Shown piece after piece: positions 1 to 5,728 of a stretch of 7,295 bases of DNA. Each line of letters begins with the position of its first letter. Position 1 is the stretch's first letter. This stretch comes from Candidatus Gallimonas intestinigallinarum (GTDB taxonomy: Bacteria > Bacillota_A > Clostridia > Christensenellales > Borkfalkiaceae). The notes below the pieces were generated by a model. The model was not told where the DNA came from and made no database searches. It saw only the letters and a list, made by a program, of their open reading frames with translations. Both the position numbers and the translations under genes were made by a program. The stretch lies in the NCBI GenBank assembly GCA_019116405.1, contig DXBS01000069.1, positions 1 through 7,295 on the forward strand, in the 5' to 3' direction.

Positions 1-1767
1 GCGATGGCGAAGGACATCCGCGTCATCATCATCAAGCTTGCCGACCGCCTGCACAACATGCGCTCACTCAACTTCCTCTCCAAGGAGCGTCAGCAGAAGA
101 TGGCGCGCGAGACGCTGGACATCTACGCGCCCATCGCGGGAAGGCTGGGTATTTCGCAGATCAAGTGCGAACTGGAAGATCTTTGCCTGAAGTACCTCGA
201 CCCCGGGGCGTTTGAGTACCTCGTCGAGAACATTCACCAGAAGTTGGAGGAGCGCAACCGCTTTGTCGACTACGTCGTCGAGGAGATCAACTGCATCTTA
301 AAGGAGAGCAACATCCACGGCGAAGTGTTCGGTCGACCCAAGCACTTCTATTCCATCTATAAAAAGATGAAGGAGAAGCACAAGTCCTTAGAGCAGATCT
401 ACGACCTGACCGCGGTGCGCGTCATCGTCGGCACGGTGGACGAGTGCTACGAGGTGTTCGGCAAGATCCTCAAGAAGTGGAAGCCCGTGCCCGGCAGGAT
501 CAAGGACTATATCGCAACGCCTAAGCCCAACTTCTATCAGTCGCTGCATACGACGGTCGTCACCAACTTCGGGCAGCCCTTCGAGATCCAGATCCGCACC
601 GAGGAGATGCACCGCACGGCGGAATACGGTATCGCCGCGCACTGGAAATACAAGGAGCACCGCGACGAGGAGACCTCTCTGGACGCGCGCATCGCCTGGA
701 TCCGCGAGGTCATGGAGCTGCAGGGGGGCTTAAAGGACTCCAAGGAGTTCATGGACACCGTCAAGGGCGAGCTGTACAGCACCGAGCTTTTGGTCTTTAC
801 GCCCAAGAGCAAGGTCGTGTCTCTTCCCAAGGGCGCAACGCCCGTCGATTTTGCATACGCCATCCACTCCGAGGTGGGCAACCGCTGTACGGGCGCGCGC
901 GTCAACGGCAAGATCGTCCCCTTGAATACCGAGCTCGAACTCGGGGACGTCGTCGAGATCATCACCTCCCCGAACAGCAAGGGCCCCTCGCGTGACTGGC
1001 TCAAGTTCATCAAGTCCTCGTCGGCGCGCGCCAAGATCAAGTCCTTCTTCAAGAAGGAGATGAAGGAGGAGAACATCCGCCTCGGCAAGTCGATGATAGA
1101 GGAGGCGGCAAAGCGCAAGGGCATGACGCTCGCCGAGCTCGTCACGCCTGAGAGCTTCAAGAAGGTCTCGGAGAAGTTTTCCTTCGATACGCCGGACGAG
1201 ATGTACTCCGCGATCGGCTACGGCGGCGTGACCGTCAACCAGGTCTTTTTCAAGCTGCTCGACTACTTCCGCAAGGGGTCGCCCACGCCCATCGTGGCGC
1301 GCCCCTTCCGCAGCAAGAACGAGCACGGCTCTGTCATCGTCAACGGCGAAACGGGGCTGCTCGTCTCCTTTGCGGGCTGCTGTTCGCCCGTGCCCGGCGA
1401 CGAGATCGTCGGCTTCGTGACGCACGGGCGGGGCGTGGTCATCCACAGGAAGGACTGCCCCAACATGCGCAACGTCGACCCGGGCAGGCTCCAGCCCGCG
1501 GAGTGGGTGGAGCAGGCGGGCGGCGTCAACTTCAAGGTCGCCATCGTCGTCACCGCCGAAGATCAGGGCGCGGCGCTCGCCGCCATTTCGGGCGTCGTGG
1601 CGGACATGAAGCTCTCCATTTCCTCCATCAACGGCAGGAACGACAAGAGCAACTACGCCATCGTGGACGTCACGGTGGGACTGCCCAGCCGTCAGGACGT
1701 CGTGGAGCTCATCAACCGCATCTCCGCCCGTCCCAAGATCTTAAACGTGCATCGTCTGAACAATTGA
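1..1767 (+). CDS. relA: Bifunctional (p)ppGpp synthetase/hydrolase, Rel/SpoT family (5'-truncated by window edge)
   Basis: This cytoplasmic enzyme makes (p)ppGpp from ATP and GTP/GDP and hydrolyses it again, controlling the stringent response. The frame is open from base 1, so the true start lies upstream; the ATG at 4 is internal. Residues below count from that ATG. The end of the HD hydrolase domain is visible (ADRLHN, with D14 and N18 matching catalytic D144 and N148 of Streptococcus Rel); the HDxxED part is missing. The synthetase domain starts near GRPK (110-113). It carries RIKD at 165-168, the RxKD form typical of bifunctional enzymes rather than the ExDD of synthetase-only RelA, then YQSLHT (178-183) and EIQIRT with E194. 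A TGS domain (about 262-322) follows, then a helical region, a conserved-cysteine module (C459, C460, H481, C485) and a C-terminal ACT/RRM domain (510-587). About 130 residues are missing, giving a normal full length near 717. It is first in the visible operon and ends 7 nt before the next gene. Confidence 0.97.
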   Translation, partial: AMAKDIRVIIIKLADRLHNMRSLNFLSKERQQKMARETLDIYAPIAGRLGISQIKCELEDLCLKYLDPGAFEYLVENIHQKLEERNRFVDYVVEEINCILKESNIHGEVFGRPKHFYSIYKKMKEKHKSLEQIYDLTAVRVIVGTVDECYEVFGKILKKWKPVPGRIKDYIATPKPNFYQSLHTTVVTNFGQPFEIQIRTEEMHRTAEYGIAAHWKYKEHRDEETSLDARIAWIREVMELQGGLKDSKEFMDTVKGELYSTELLVFTPKSKVVSLPKGATPVDFAYAIHSEVGNRCTGARVNGKIVPLNTELELGDVVEIITSPNSKGPSRDWLKFIKSSSARAKIKSFFKKEMKEENIRLGKSMIEEAAKRKGMTLAELVTPESFKKVSEKFSFDTPDEMYSAIGYGGVTVNQVFFKLLDYFRKGSPTPIVARPFRSKNEHGSVIVNGETGLLVSFAGCCSPVPGDEIVGFVTHGRGVVIHRKDCPNMRNVDPGRLQPAEWVEQAGGVNFKVAIVVTAEDQGAALAAISGVVADMKLSISSINGRNDKSNYAIVDVTVGLPSRQDVVELINRISARPKILNVHRLNN

Positions 1768-1774
1768 GGAAAGT
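1766..1774 (+). promoter_or_regulatory. Shine-Dalgarno of the MBL hydrolase gene, overlapping the rel stop codon
   Basis: GAGGA at 1766-1770 begins inside the TGA stop of rel (1765-1767) and lies 4 nt before the ATG at 1775. The spacing is short but usable. The overlap suggests that ribosomes ending rel translation help initiate the next gene. It supports the ATG at 1775 over the in-frame ATG at 1790, which has only a weaker purine stretch before it. Confidence 0.6.
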
Positions 1775-2392
1775 ATGCAAAGCGAAAAGATGTACCCGGT
1801 TGGGTTTGCGGCAAATTCCTATCTCGTGACGGCGGACGGCAGGTCCGCCGTTGCCATCGACCCCGCGCAGCCCCGCGTCGCAGAGCTCGCAAGGGCGCGC
1901 GGACTGACGGTGACGCATGTCCTTCTGACGCACGGGCACTTCGACCACACGGGCGGCGTCGCCGCGCTGCAGGCGGCGGGCGCCAAGGTGGGCTGTCTTG
2001 CGGGCGAGGAAGCGCTCGCGTTGGGTGCGGACAATCTCGCCGTCGCCTTCGGCGTGTATGCGCCGGGCACCTTCCCGCGCTTCACGATCGACTTTACCCT
2101 GCGCGACGGGCAGGAGATCGAACTTGCTGGGCTTAAGATCCGCGTCATCGCGACGCCCGGGCACACGGCGGGCGGGGCGAGCTATCTCATCGGCGATTAT
2201 CTCTACACGGGCGATACGCTCTTTGCGGGCGATATCGGCAGGAGCGATCTGCCCACGGGCAGCGGCGCGCAGCTTGTCGCGAGCGTGAAAAAGCTGTATG
2301 CCTTAGAGGGTGACTACACCGTCTGCCCCGGGCACGGCGAGGACACGACGCTCGAATATGAGCGCCACAACAACGGGTATGTGCGATGCTGA
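1775..2392 (+). CDS. MBL-fold metallo-hydrolase, glyoxalase II-like (YcbL/hydroxyacylglutathione hydrolase family)
   Basis: A 205-aa soluble protein with the full metal-binding set of the glyoxalase II branch of the metallo-beta-lactamase fold. It has THGHFDH at 52-58 (H53, H55, D57, H58), H130 in TPGHTAG, the bridging D147 in TGDTLF, and H187 in CPGHGE. These should bind two metals, usually Zn or Fe. The length fits the short single-domain forms (about 200-210 aa), which lack the C-terminal glutathione-binding domain of true glyoxalase II. The real substrate is therefore unknown: a thioester of another thiol, methylglyoxal detoxification or some other ester are all possible. The gene sits 7 nt after rel, and its last 7 nt overlap hemZ, so co-transcription and translational coupling are likely. 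In many Clostridia, as I recall, this gene stands between rel (often with dtd) and hemZ, which supports conserved linkage without defining function. There is no signal peptide. Confidence 0.93.
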   Translation: MQSEKMYPVGFAANSYLVTADGRSAVAIDPAQPRVAELARARGLTVTHVLLTHGHFDHTGGVAALQAAGAKVGCLAGEEALALGADNLAVAFGVYAPGTFPRFTIDFTLRDGQEIELAGLKIRVIATPGHTAGGASYLIGDYLYTGDTLFAGDIGRSDLPTGSGAQLVASVKKLYALEGDYTVCPGHGEDTTLEYERHNNGYVRC

Positions 2393-3762
2393 CGACCAAT
2401 CTTGATTTTTTGCATCCCGAGCTCATGGACGTCGTGCGCCTCTTTGAGGGCGCGGAGGACATGGAAATTTCGCACGCGGTCGCCTATGAGGGCGGCGCGT
2501 TTATAAACACCGTCACGGTGGACGGGCGGACGTTCTCTGCGCGGGACGAGGCGTCCTGGGCGGACGAACTGCACTACAAGAGCCTGGTAAAGAGGTATGC
2601 AAAACTTGCGCTCTATGACGCGCTCTCTGCGGTGACGGGCGTCACGCTTCCCTGGGGCGCGCTGACGGGCATCCGTCCCACCCGCCTTGCCTATGCCGAG
2701 CTGGAGGCGGGGCGGCCCTTTGCGCCGCTCTTTGAGCGGATGCGCGTCTCGCCCGGGAATACTTCGCTCGTCGCACGCGTCATCGAGGGGCAGAGGGCCA
2801 TCTACGAGAGAGGGGATGCAAGTTGCGATCTGTTCGTCTCCATGCCCTTTTGTCCGACCAAGTGCGAGTATTGCTCCTTCATCACCGCGCCCATTGCAGC
2901 GACGCGCAAGTACCTTCCGGACTATCTTGCCGCGCTGGAGGCGGAGCTGGCTGCCTGCGCGCCCCTCATCGGAAAACTCCGCTCCGTCTATATCGGCGGC
3001 GGCACACCCTTCGTGCTGGAGGCAGAGGAGCTCGGGCGCGTGCTCGCGGCGGTCGCGCCGCTGCGCAAAAACGGCTGCGAATACACGGTGGAGGCGGGGC
3101 GTCCCGACGTGTTCACCGCAGAGAAGCTGGAAGTCTGCAAGCGCTGCGGCGTGACGCGCATCTGCATCAACGCGCAGAGTTTTTCGGACGCGACGCTCGC
3201 GCGTATCGGCAGAAAGCACACGGCGGCGGACGTCATCGCGGCGTTCGAACTCGCAAAACCCTATGATTTTGCAATCAACTGCGACCTCATCGCGGGACTG
3301 ACGGGGGAGAGCTTTGAGGAGTTCTGCCACAGCGTGGACACCGCGATTGCGCTTGCGCCCGAGAATATCACCGTGCATACGCTCTGCCTCAAGAAGGGGG
3401 CGCGGCTCAAGGAGGAGACGGCGCGCCTCGAGGAGGGCGACCTCTCCCGCATGATTGCCTACTCCCGCGCGGCGCTCACGAAAGCCGGGTATGAACCTTA
3501 CTATTTATACCGCCAGAAGTATATGGCGGGCGCGCACGAGAACGTCGGCTGGACTAAGCCCGGGCATGCGTGCGTGTACAATGTGGACGTCATGGAGGAG
3601 ATCGCGGACAACCTCGCCGTGGGCGCGAACGCCGTCTCCAAGAAGCTCTTTGCGGGCGGGACGCGCATTGAGCGCCACGGCAGCCCCAAGGATATCCCGA
3701 CCTACCTCAATAAAGCGGACCGCCTGATTGCGGAGCGGGAAGCTTTGTTCCTCGGAAATTAA
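2386..3762 (+). CDS. hemZ: HemZ-family radical SAM protein (annotated coproporphyrinogen III dehydrogenase, oxygen-independent)
   Basis: A 458-aa radical SAM enzyme of the HemN/HemW/HemZ group. An N-terminal HemZ-specific region includes WGALTGIRPTR (90-100). The [4Fe-4S]-binding CX3CX2C is C156, C160 and C163 in CPTKCEYC, followed by the SAM-contact GGGTP (204-208), VEAGRPD (235-241) and INAQSF (261-266). The HemZ hallmark YRQKYMAGAHENVGW lies at 375-389, followed by a conserved YNVDVMEE segment. The assigned reaction is oxidative decarboxylation of coproporphyrinogen III to protoporphyrinogen IX. Many relatives are instead heme chaperones or have no proven role, and no other heme gene is visible here. 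Compared with the family as I remember it, GGGTPF replaces GGGTPT and INAQS replaces INPQ. The ATG at 2386 overlaps the upstream stop by 7 nt and has no clear Shine-Dalgarno, which fits translational coupling. An in-frame ATG at 2425 is a weaker alternative because it would trim the conserved N-terminus. It is the last gene of the operon. Confidence 0.9.
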   Translation: MLTTNLDFLHPELMDVVRLFEGAEDMEISHAVAYEGGAFINTVTVDGRTFSARDEASWADELHYKSLVKRYAKLALYDALSAVTGVTLPWGALTGIRPTRLAYAELEAGRPFAPLFERMRVSPGNTSLVARVIEGQRAIYERGDASCDLFVSMPFCPTKCEYCSFITAPIAATRKYLPDYLAALEAELAACAPLIGKLRSVYIGGGTPFVLEAEELGRVLAAVAPLRKNGCEYTVEAGRPDVFTAEKLEVCKRCGVTRICINAQSFSDATLARIGRKHTAADVIAAFELAKPYDFAINCDLIAGLTGESFEEFCHSVDTAIALAPENITVHTLCLKKGARLKEETARLEEGDLSRMIAYSRAALTKAGYEPYYLYRQKYMAGAHENVGWTKPGHACVYNVDVMEEIADNLAVGANAVSKKLFAGGTRIERHGSPKDIPTYLNKADRLIAEREALFLGN

Positions 3763-3775
3763 AGCGCTCGTCTCA

Positions 3776-3819
3776 GGCGCGCCCGCCGCATGCTTGGCAT
3801 GCGGCGGGCGCGCCGTTTT
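3776..3819 (+). terminator. Strong intrinsic terminator after hemZ
   Basis: GGCGCGCCCGCCGCATGC (3776-3793) and its exact reverse complement (3797-3814) form an 18-bp perfect stem around a TTG loop. It is followed by GTTTTG. It starts 13 nt after the hemZ stop, so it should end the rel-MBL-hemZ transcript. The T-run is short, but the stem is extremely stable. There is no matching A-run on the left, so it should act only on the + strand. Confidence 0.9.
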
Positions 3820-3855
3820 GCTGCAAAAAATATGGGAAGGACAGCGCACTTTTAC

Positions 3856-3884
3856 TTGCTTTTTCCATGCAGTTGTGCTATGCT
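3856..3884 (+). promoter_or_regulatory. Predicted sigma-70/sigma-A promoter (extended -10) for the permease gene
   Basis: TTGCTT (3856-3861) and TATGCT (3879-3884) are separated by 17 bp, and TGC (3876-3878) directly precedes the -10, forming an extended -10. The -35 is only partly consensus, but the extended -10 compensates. The predicted transcription start is near 3890-3892, leaving a leader of about 30 nt. Its place just after a strong terminator and before the permease makes an independent promoter expected. Identified by eye only. Confidence 0.6.
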
Positions 3885-3896
3885 TTCCGCCGGAAA
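3884..3896. repeat. Short inverted repeat over the predicted start of the permease transcript
   Basis: TTTCCG, one central base, then CGGAAA: two perfect 6-base arms that begin at the last base of the -10 element and cover the expected start site. This position would suit an operator for a repressor, or a small 5'-end hairpin in the mRNA. At 13 bp it could also be chance. No regulator gene is nearby. Confidence 0.3.
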
Positions 3897-3908
3897 AACG
3901 ATCGGAAC

Positions 3909-3917
3909 GAGGAAGAG
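3909..3917 (+). promoter_or_regulatory. Ribosome-binding site that decides the permease start
   Basis: GAGGAAGAG contains AGGA at 3910-3913, 6 nt before the ATG at 3920. This is why the start is placed at 3920. The same frame stays open upstream to an ATG at 3728, but that start lies inside hemZ and would translate through the terminator hairpin. ATGs near 4060 lack a comparable site. Confidence 0.75.
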
Positions 3918-3919
3918 AT

Positions 3920-5170
3920 ATGCGCGAGGGACAGGCAGGCGGCGAAGAGCAGCCGCAGGATACACGGGAGGAAAAGCCGACTGAGGCGGAGCGCGGGCAG
4001 GCGGGCGCGGCGGCGAGCACCGCGGTCCACGGTCAGATTCATCATCACTCTCTTCTGAGCATGGCGGCGCGCTTTGTCAAGGGCAACGTCGTGTTACTGG
4101 TGGCGCTGGTCGCGGCGGGGATCACCTGCATCTTCGTGCCCTTTGACGAGGCGTATGCGGACTATTTCGACTGGAGCACGCTCGCGTGCCTGTTCTGCAC
4201 GCTCGCCGTCGTGGCGGCGTTCAAAAATATACGCTTTTTCGTGTGGCTGGCGGACGTCATCGTGCGCCGCTTCAAGAACATGCGCAATATCACGCTTGCG
4301 CTCGTGTTCGTCACCTTCTTCGGGTCGATGATCATGGCAAACGACATGGCGCTCGTCACCTTCCTGCCGCTCGGGTACTTCGTGCTCGAGTCGTGCGGCA
4401 ACAAAAAGCTGACGGCGTTCGTCTTTATCATGCAGTACATCGCCGCCAATCTCGGCGGCATGCTCACGCCCTTCGGCAATCCGCAGAACCTCTATCTCTA
4501 CTCCTATTACTCTATTCCGACGGGCGAGTTTTTCTCGATCATGGCGCTGCCCTTTGCCGCGGCGTTCGTCATGATCTTCGTCATCTGCATGTTCGTCAAG
4601 CCCGAGCCCGCCTCCGTGCAGTTCGATGCCCATGTGCGCCCGCCCATGTGGCGCGTCGCCGTCTATGCCGCGCTGTTTGCGCTCTCTTTGTGCATCGTCT
4701 TCCGCCTCTTTCCCTATTACTGGGGACTGCTCGCGGTCGTCATAGGGCTGCTCATTCTCGATTTCCGCGCCCTGCTGCGCGTGGACTATGCGCTGCTTCT
4801 GACCTTCTGCGCCTTCTTTATCTTTTCGGGCAACCTGGCGCGCATCCCCGCCGTCGCGGAGGGACTGGGCGCGCTCGTCGAATGGGACCCGCTGGCGGTC
4901 GGCGCGCTGTCCTGTCAGTTCATCTCCAACGTACCCTCGGCAGTGCTGCTCTCCAAGTTCACGCAGGACTATCCCGCGCTGCTCATCGCGGTCAACGCGG
5001 GCGGACTGGGGACGCCCATCGCCTCGCTCGCAAGCCTCATCACGCTCAACACCTTCCGCCGCTTCAACCCCGGGCAGACGGGGAAATACCTCGCCAGGTT
5101 CCTGCTGTTCAACTTCGGGTTCCTCGCCGTGCTCATCGGGGTGGGGTATCTGACGCTGCTCTTTGTCTGA
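3920..5170 (+). CDS. Ion transporter (IT) superfamily permease, SLC13/ArsB-NhaD/citrate-transporter-like; substrate unknown
   Basis: A 416-aa polytopic membrane protein, apparently with about 10-11 hydrophobic segments. The first is about residues 56-75, the second about 84-101, and the last runs to the C-terminus. Two related signature regions mark the IT fold, in which paired re-entrant hairpins form the transport site. The first half has MANDMALVTFLP (N141, D142) and NLGGMLTPFGNPQN (177-190); the second half has FISNVPSAVLLSKF (around N337) and a GLGTPIASLASL segment. Family members carry citrate, dicarboxylates, arsenite or Na+/H+, and the sequence does not tell me which. The first 50 or so residues are hydrophilic, rich in E, Q, R, G and A, and end with HHH (41-43); this tail is longer than I expect. 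The gene has its own promoter and ribosome-binding site and is flanked by two conserved housekeeping blocks, so it looks like a separately regulated insertion. I see no clear terminator after it: 5171-5227 holds only AT-rich patches. Confidence 0.85.
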   Translation: MREGQAGGEEQPQDTREEKPTEAERGQAGAAASTAVHGQIHHHSLLSMAARFVKGNVVLLVALVAAGITCIFVPFDEAYADYFDWSTLACLFCTLAVVAAFKNIRFFVWLADVIVRRFKNMRNITLALVFVTFFGSMIMANDMALVTFLPLGYFVLESCGNKKLTAFVFIMQYIAANLGGMLTPFGNPQNLYLYSYYSIPTGEFFSIMALPFAAAFVMIFVICMFVKPEPASVQFDAHVRPPMWRVAVYAALFALSLCIVFRLFPYYWGLLAVVIGLLILDFRALLRVDYALLLTFCAFFIFSGNLARIPAVAEGLGALVEWDPLAVGALSCQFISNVPSAVLLSKFTQDYPALLIAVNAGGLGTPIASLASLITLNTFRRFNPGQTGKYLARFLLFNFGFLAVLIGVGYLTLLFV

Positions 5171-5227
5171 ATGGCGCGCAAATTTGTCCCGCCGCTCAAA
5201 AAATCCGCGCAAAGGGGGCATTTTCTT

Positions 5228-5257
5228 TTGACAAGCGGGCGGCAAATGTGGTAAGAT
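5228..5257 (+). promoter_or_regulatory. rpsO (rpsO-pnp) promoter
   Basis: A perfect -35 TTGACA (5228-5233), an 18-bp spacer, and the extended -10 TGGTAAGAT, whose hexamer TAAGAT is at 5252-5257. The predicted start is near 5264. A consensus -35 plus an extended -10 fits the strong constitutive expression expected of a ribosomal protein gene. This is the best promoter in the window. Confidence 0.8.
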
Positions 5258-5263
5258 GATAAA

Positions 5264-5340
5264 GACGTACGCGACGAGGATCGCTCTCCACGTTCCCCCT
5301 GGCGTGCGCGACAAAATATTCCATAGGAGGATAAACGCAA
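5264..5340 (+). promoter_or_regulatory. Structured rpsO 5' leader, candidate S15 autoregulatory element
   Basis: A leader of about 77 nt before rpsO. CGUACGC (5266-5272) can pair with GCGUGCG (5302-5308) in a 7-bp stem with one U-G wobble. Within its 29-nt loop, UCUCC (5285-5289) can pair with GGAGG of the Shine-Dalgarno (5326-5330, one wobble). Together these make an H-type pseudoknot that would hide the ribosome-binding site. A competing hairpin, CACG (5289-5292) with CGUG (5303-5306), uses part of the same sequence. S15 is known to repress its own mRNA through leader structures in several bacterial groups, including a pseudoknot in E. coli. The pairing is seen in the sequence; its role is inferred. 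Confidence 0.45.
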
Positions 5341-5595
5341 ATGGAAAAGAAGGAGATCATCGCAAAGTTCGCAGCTCATGAAGGGGACACCGGTTCGCCC
5401 GAAGTCCAGATCGCACTCCTCACCGAGCGCATCAATCACCTCAATGAGCACCTCAAGGAGCACAAGCACGACAATCACTCCCGCCGCGGACTTCTCAAAA
5501 TGGTCGGCCGCCGCAGAGGTCTTCTGGACTACCTCAAAGCCAAGGACATCGAGCGTTACAGAGCGGTCATCGCTGCGCTGGATCTGAGAAAGTAA
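5341..5595 (+). CDS. rpsO: 30S ribosomal protein S15
   Basis: S15 is a primary binder of the central domain of 16S rRNA, needed early in assembly of the small-subunit platform and for a bridge to the 50S subunit. The 84-aa protein is recognised along its whole length, with GDTGSPEVQ (15-23), the H41/D44 region, [11 protein letters not shown] (46-56), an R-rich stretch and the ending LDLRK. It is about five residues shorter at the N-terminus than the usual 89 aa. The start is secure: an in-frame TAA at 5332-5334 closes the frame upstream, and AGGAGG (5325-5330) lies 10 nt before the ATG, a slightly long spacing. The gene has its own promoter and leader and is followed by a terminator and then pnp, the order also seen in E. 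coli and many Bacillota. Confidence 0.98.
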   Translation: MEKKEIIAKFAAHEGDTGSPEVQIALLTERINHLNEHLKEHKHDNHSRRGLLKMVGRRRGLLDYLKAKDIERYRAVIAALDLRK

Positions 5596-5601
5596 GCTTT
5601 G

Positions 5602-5637
5602 AAAGGAGCGGCTTTTTGCCGTTCCTTTTTGCGTTTT
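5602..5637 (+). terminator. Intrinsic terminator between rpsO and pnp
   Basis: AAAGGAGCGGC (5602-5612) pairs with GCCGTTCCTTT (5618-5628) in an 11-bp stem with one G-U wobble, around a TTTTT loop. T-rich sequence follows, interrupted by GCG. It starts 6 nt after the rpsO stop. I find no convincing promoter between it and pnp, so partial read-through, as in the E. coli rpsO-pnp operon, is the simplest way to express pnp. Confidence 0.85.
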
Positions 5638-5663
5638 TCTGCGCGGTTTCCGGGCGGGAAAAT

Positions 5664-5692
5664 GCCGCCGCATCGCCGGTGGGGCGGTCGGC
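5664..5692 (+). promoter_or_regulatory. pnp leader hairpin
   Basis: GCCGCCGC (5664-5671) pairs fully with GCGG-T-CGGC (5684-5692) apart from a single bulged T at 5688, giving an 8-bp all-GC stem with a 12-nt loop. There is no T-run after it, so it is not a terminator. It ends 23 nt before the pnp Shine-Dalgarno. In E. coli, PNPase represses its own synthesis through an RNase III-cut stem in the pnp leader. Whether this hairpin plays a similar part is inference. Confidence 0.45.
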
Positions 5693-5715
5693 AAAGAACG
5701 AAAGGTGTTAATGTT

Positions 5716-5723
5716 AAGGAGAT
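5716..5723 (+). promoter_or_regulatory. pnp Shine-Dalgarno
   Basis: AAGGAGAT lies 5 nt before the ATG at 5729, a strong site with normal spacing. It fixes the pnp start and is the best-spaced ribosome-binding site in the window. Confidence 0.85.
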
Positions 5724-5728
5724 AGAAA

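Noticed and set aside
2314..3378. Antisense open frame (354 aa) opposite hemZ
   Set aside because: A shadow of hemZ: no family match that I can recognise, Arg/His/Asp-rich composition, and no ribosome-binding site that stands out.
3728..3919. Upstream extension of the permease frame from an ATG at 3728
   Set aside because: It would overlap hemZ and run through the terminator stem and promoter, it has no good ribosome-binding site, and it adds no membrane or family sequence.
5175..5213. Direct repeat CGCGCAAA at 5175-5182 and 5206-5213
   Set aside because: Only two 8-base copies in a GC-rich intergenic region; no spacing or position that suggests a regulator or a terminator.
4094..5314. Long antisense open frame (406 aa) opposite the permease
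   Set aside because: Its composition is D, E, R and H rich with no recognisable domain, it lies fully opposite a clear membrane-protein gene, and it is explained by GC-rich third positions.
5707..5714. TGT-TAATGT resembling an extended -10 before pnp
   Set aside because: Transcription would start within or after the pnp Shine-Dalgarno, and no -35 sits at the right distance.
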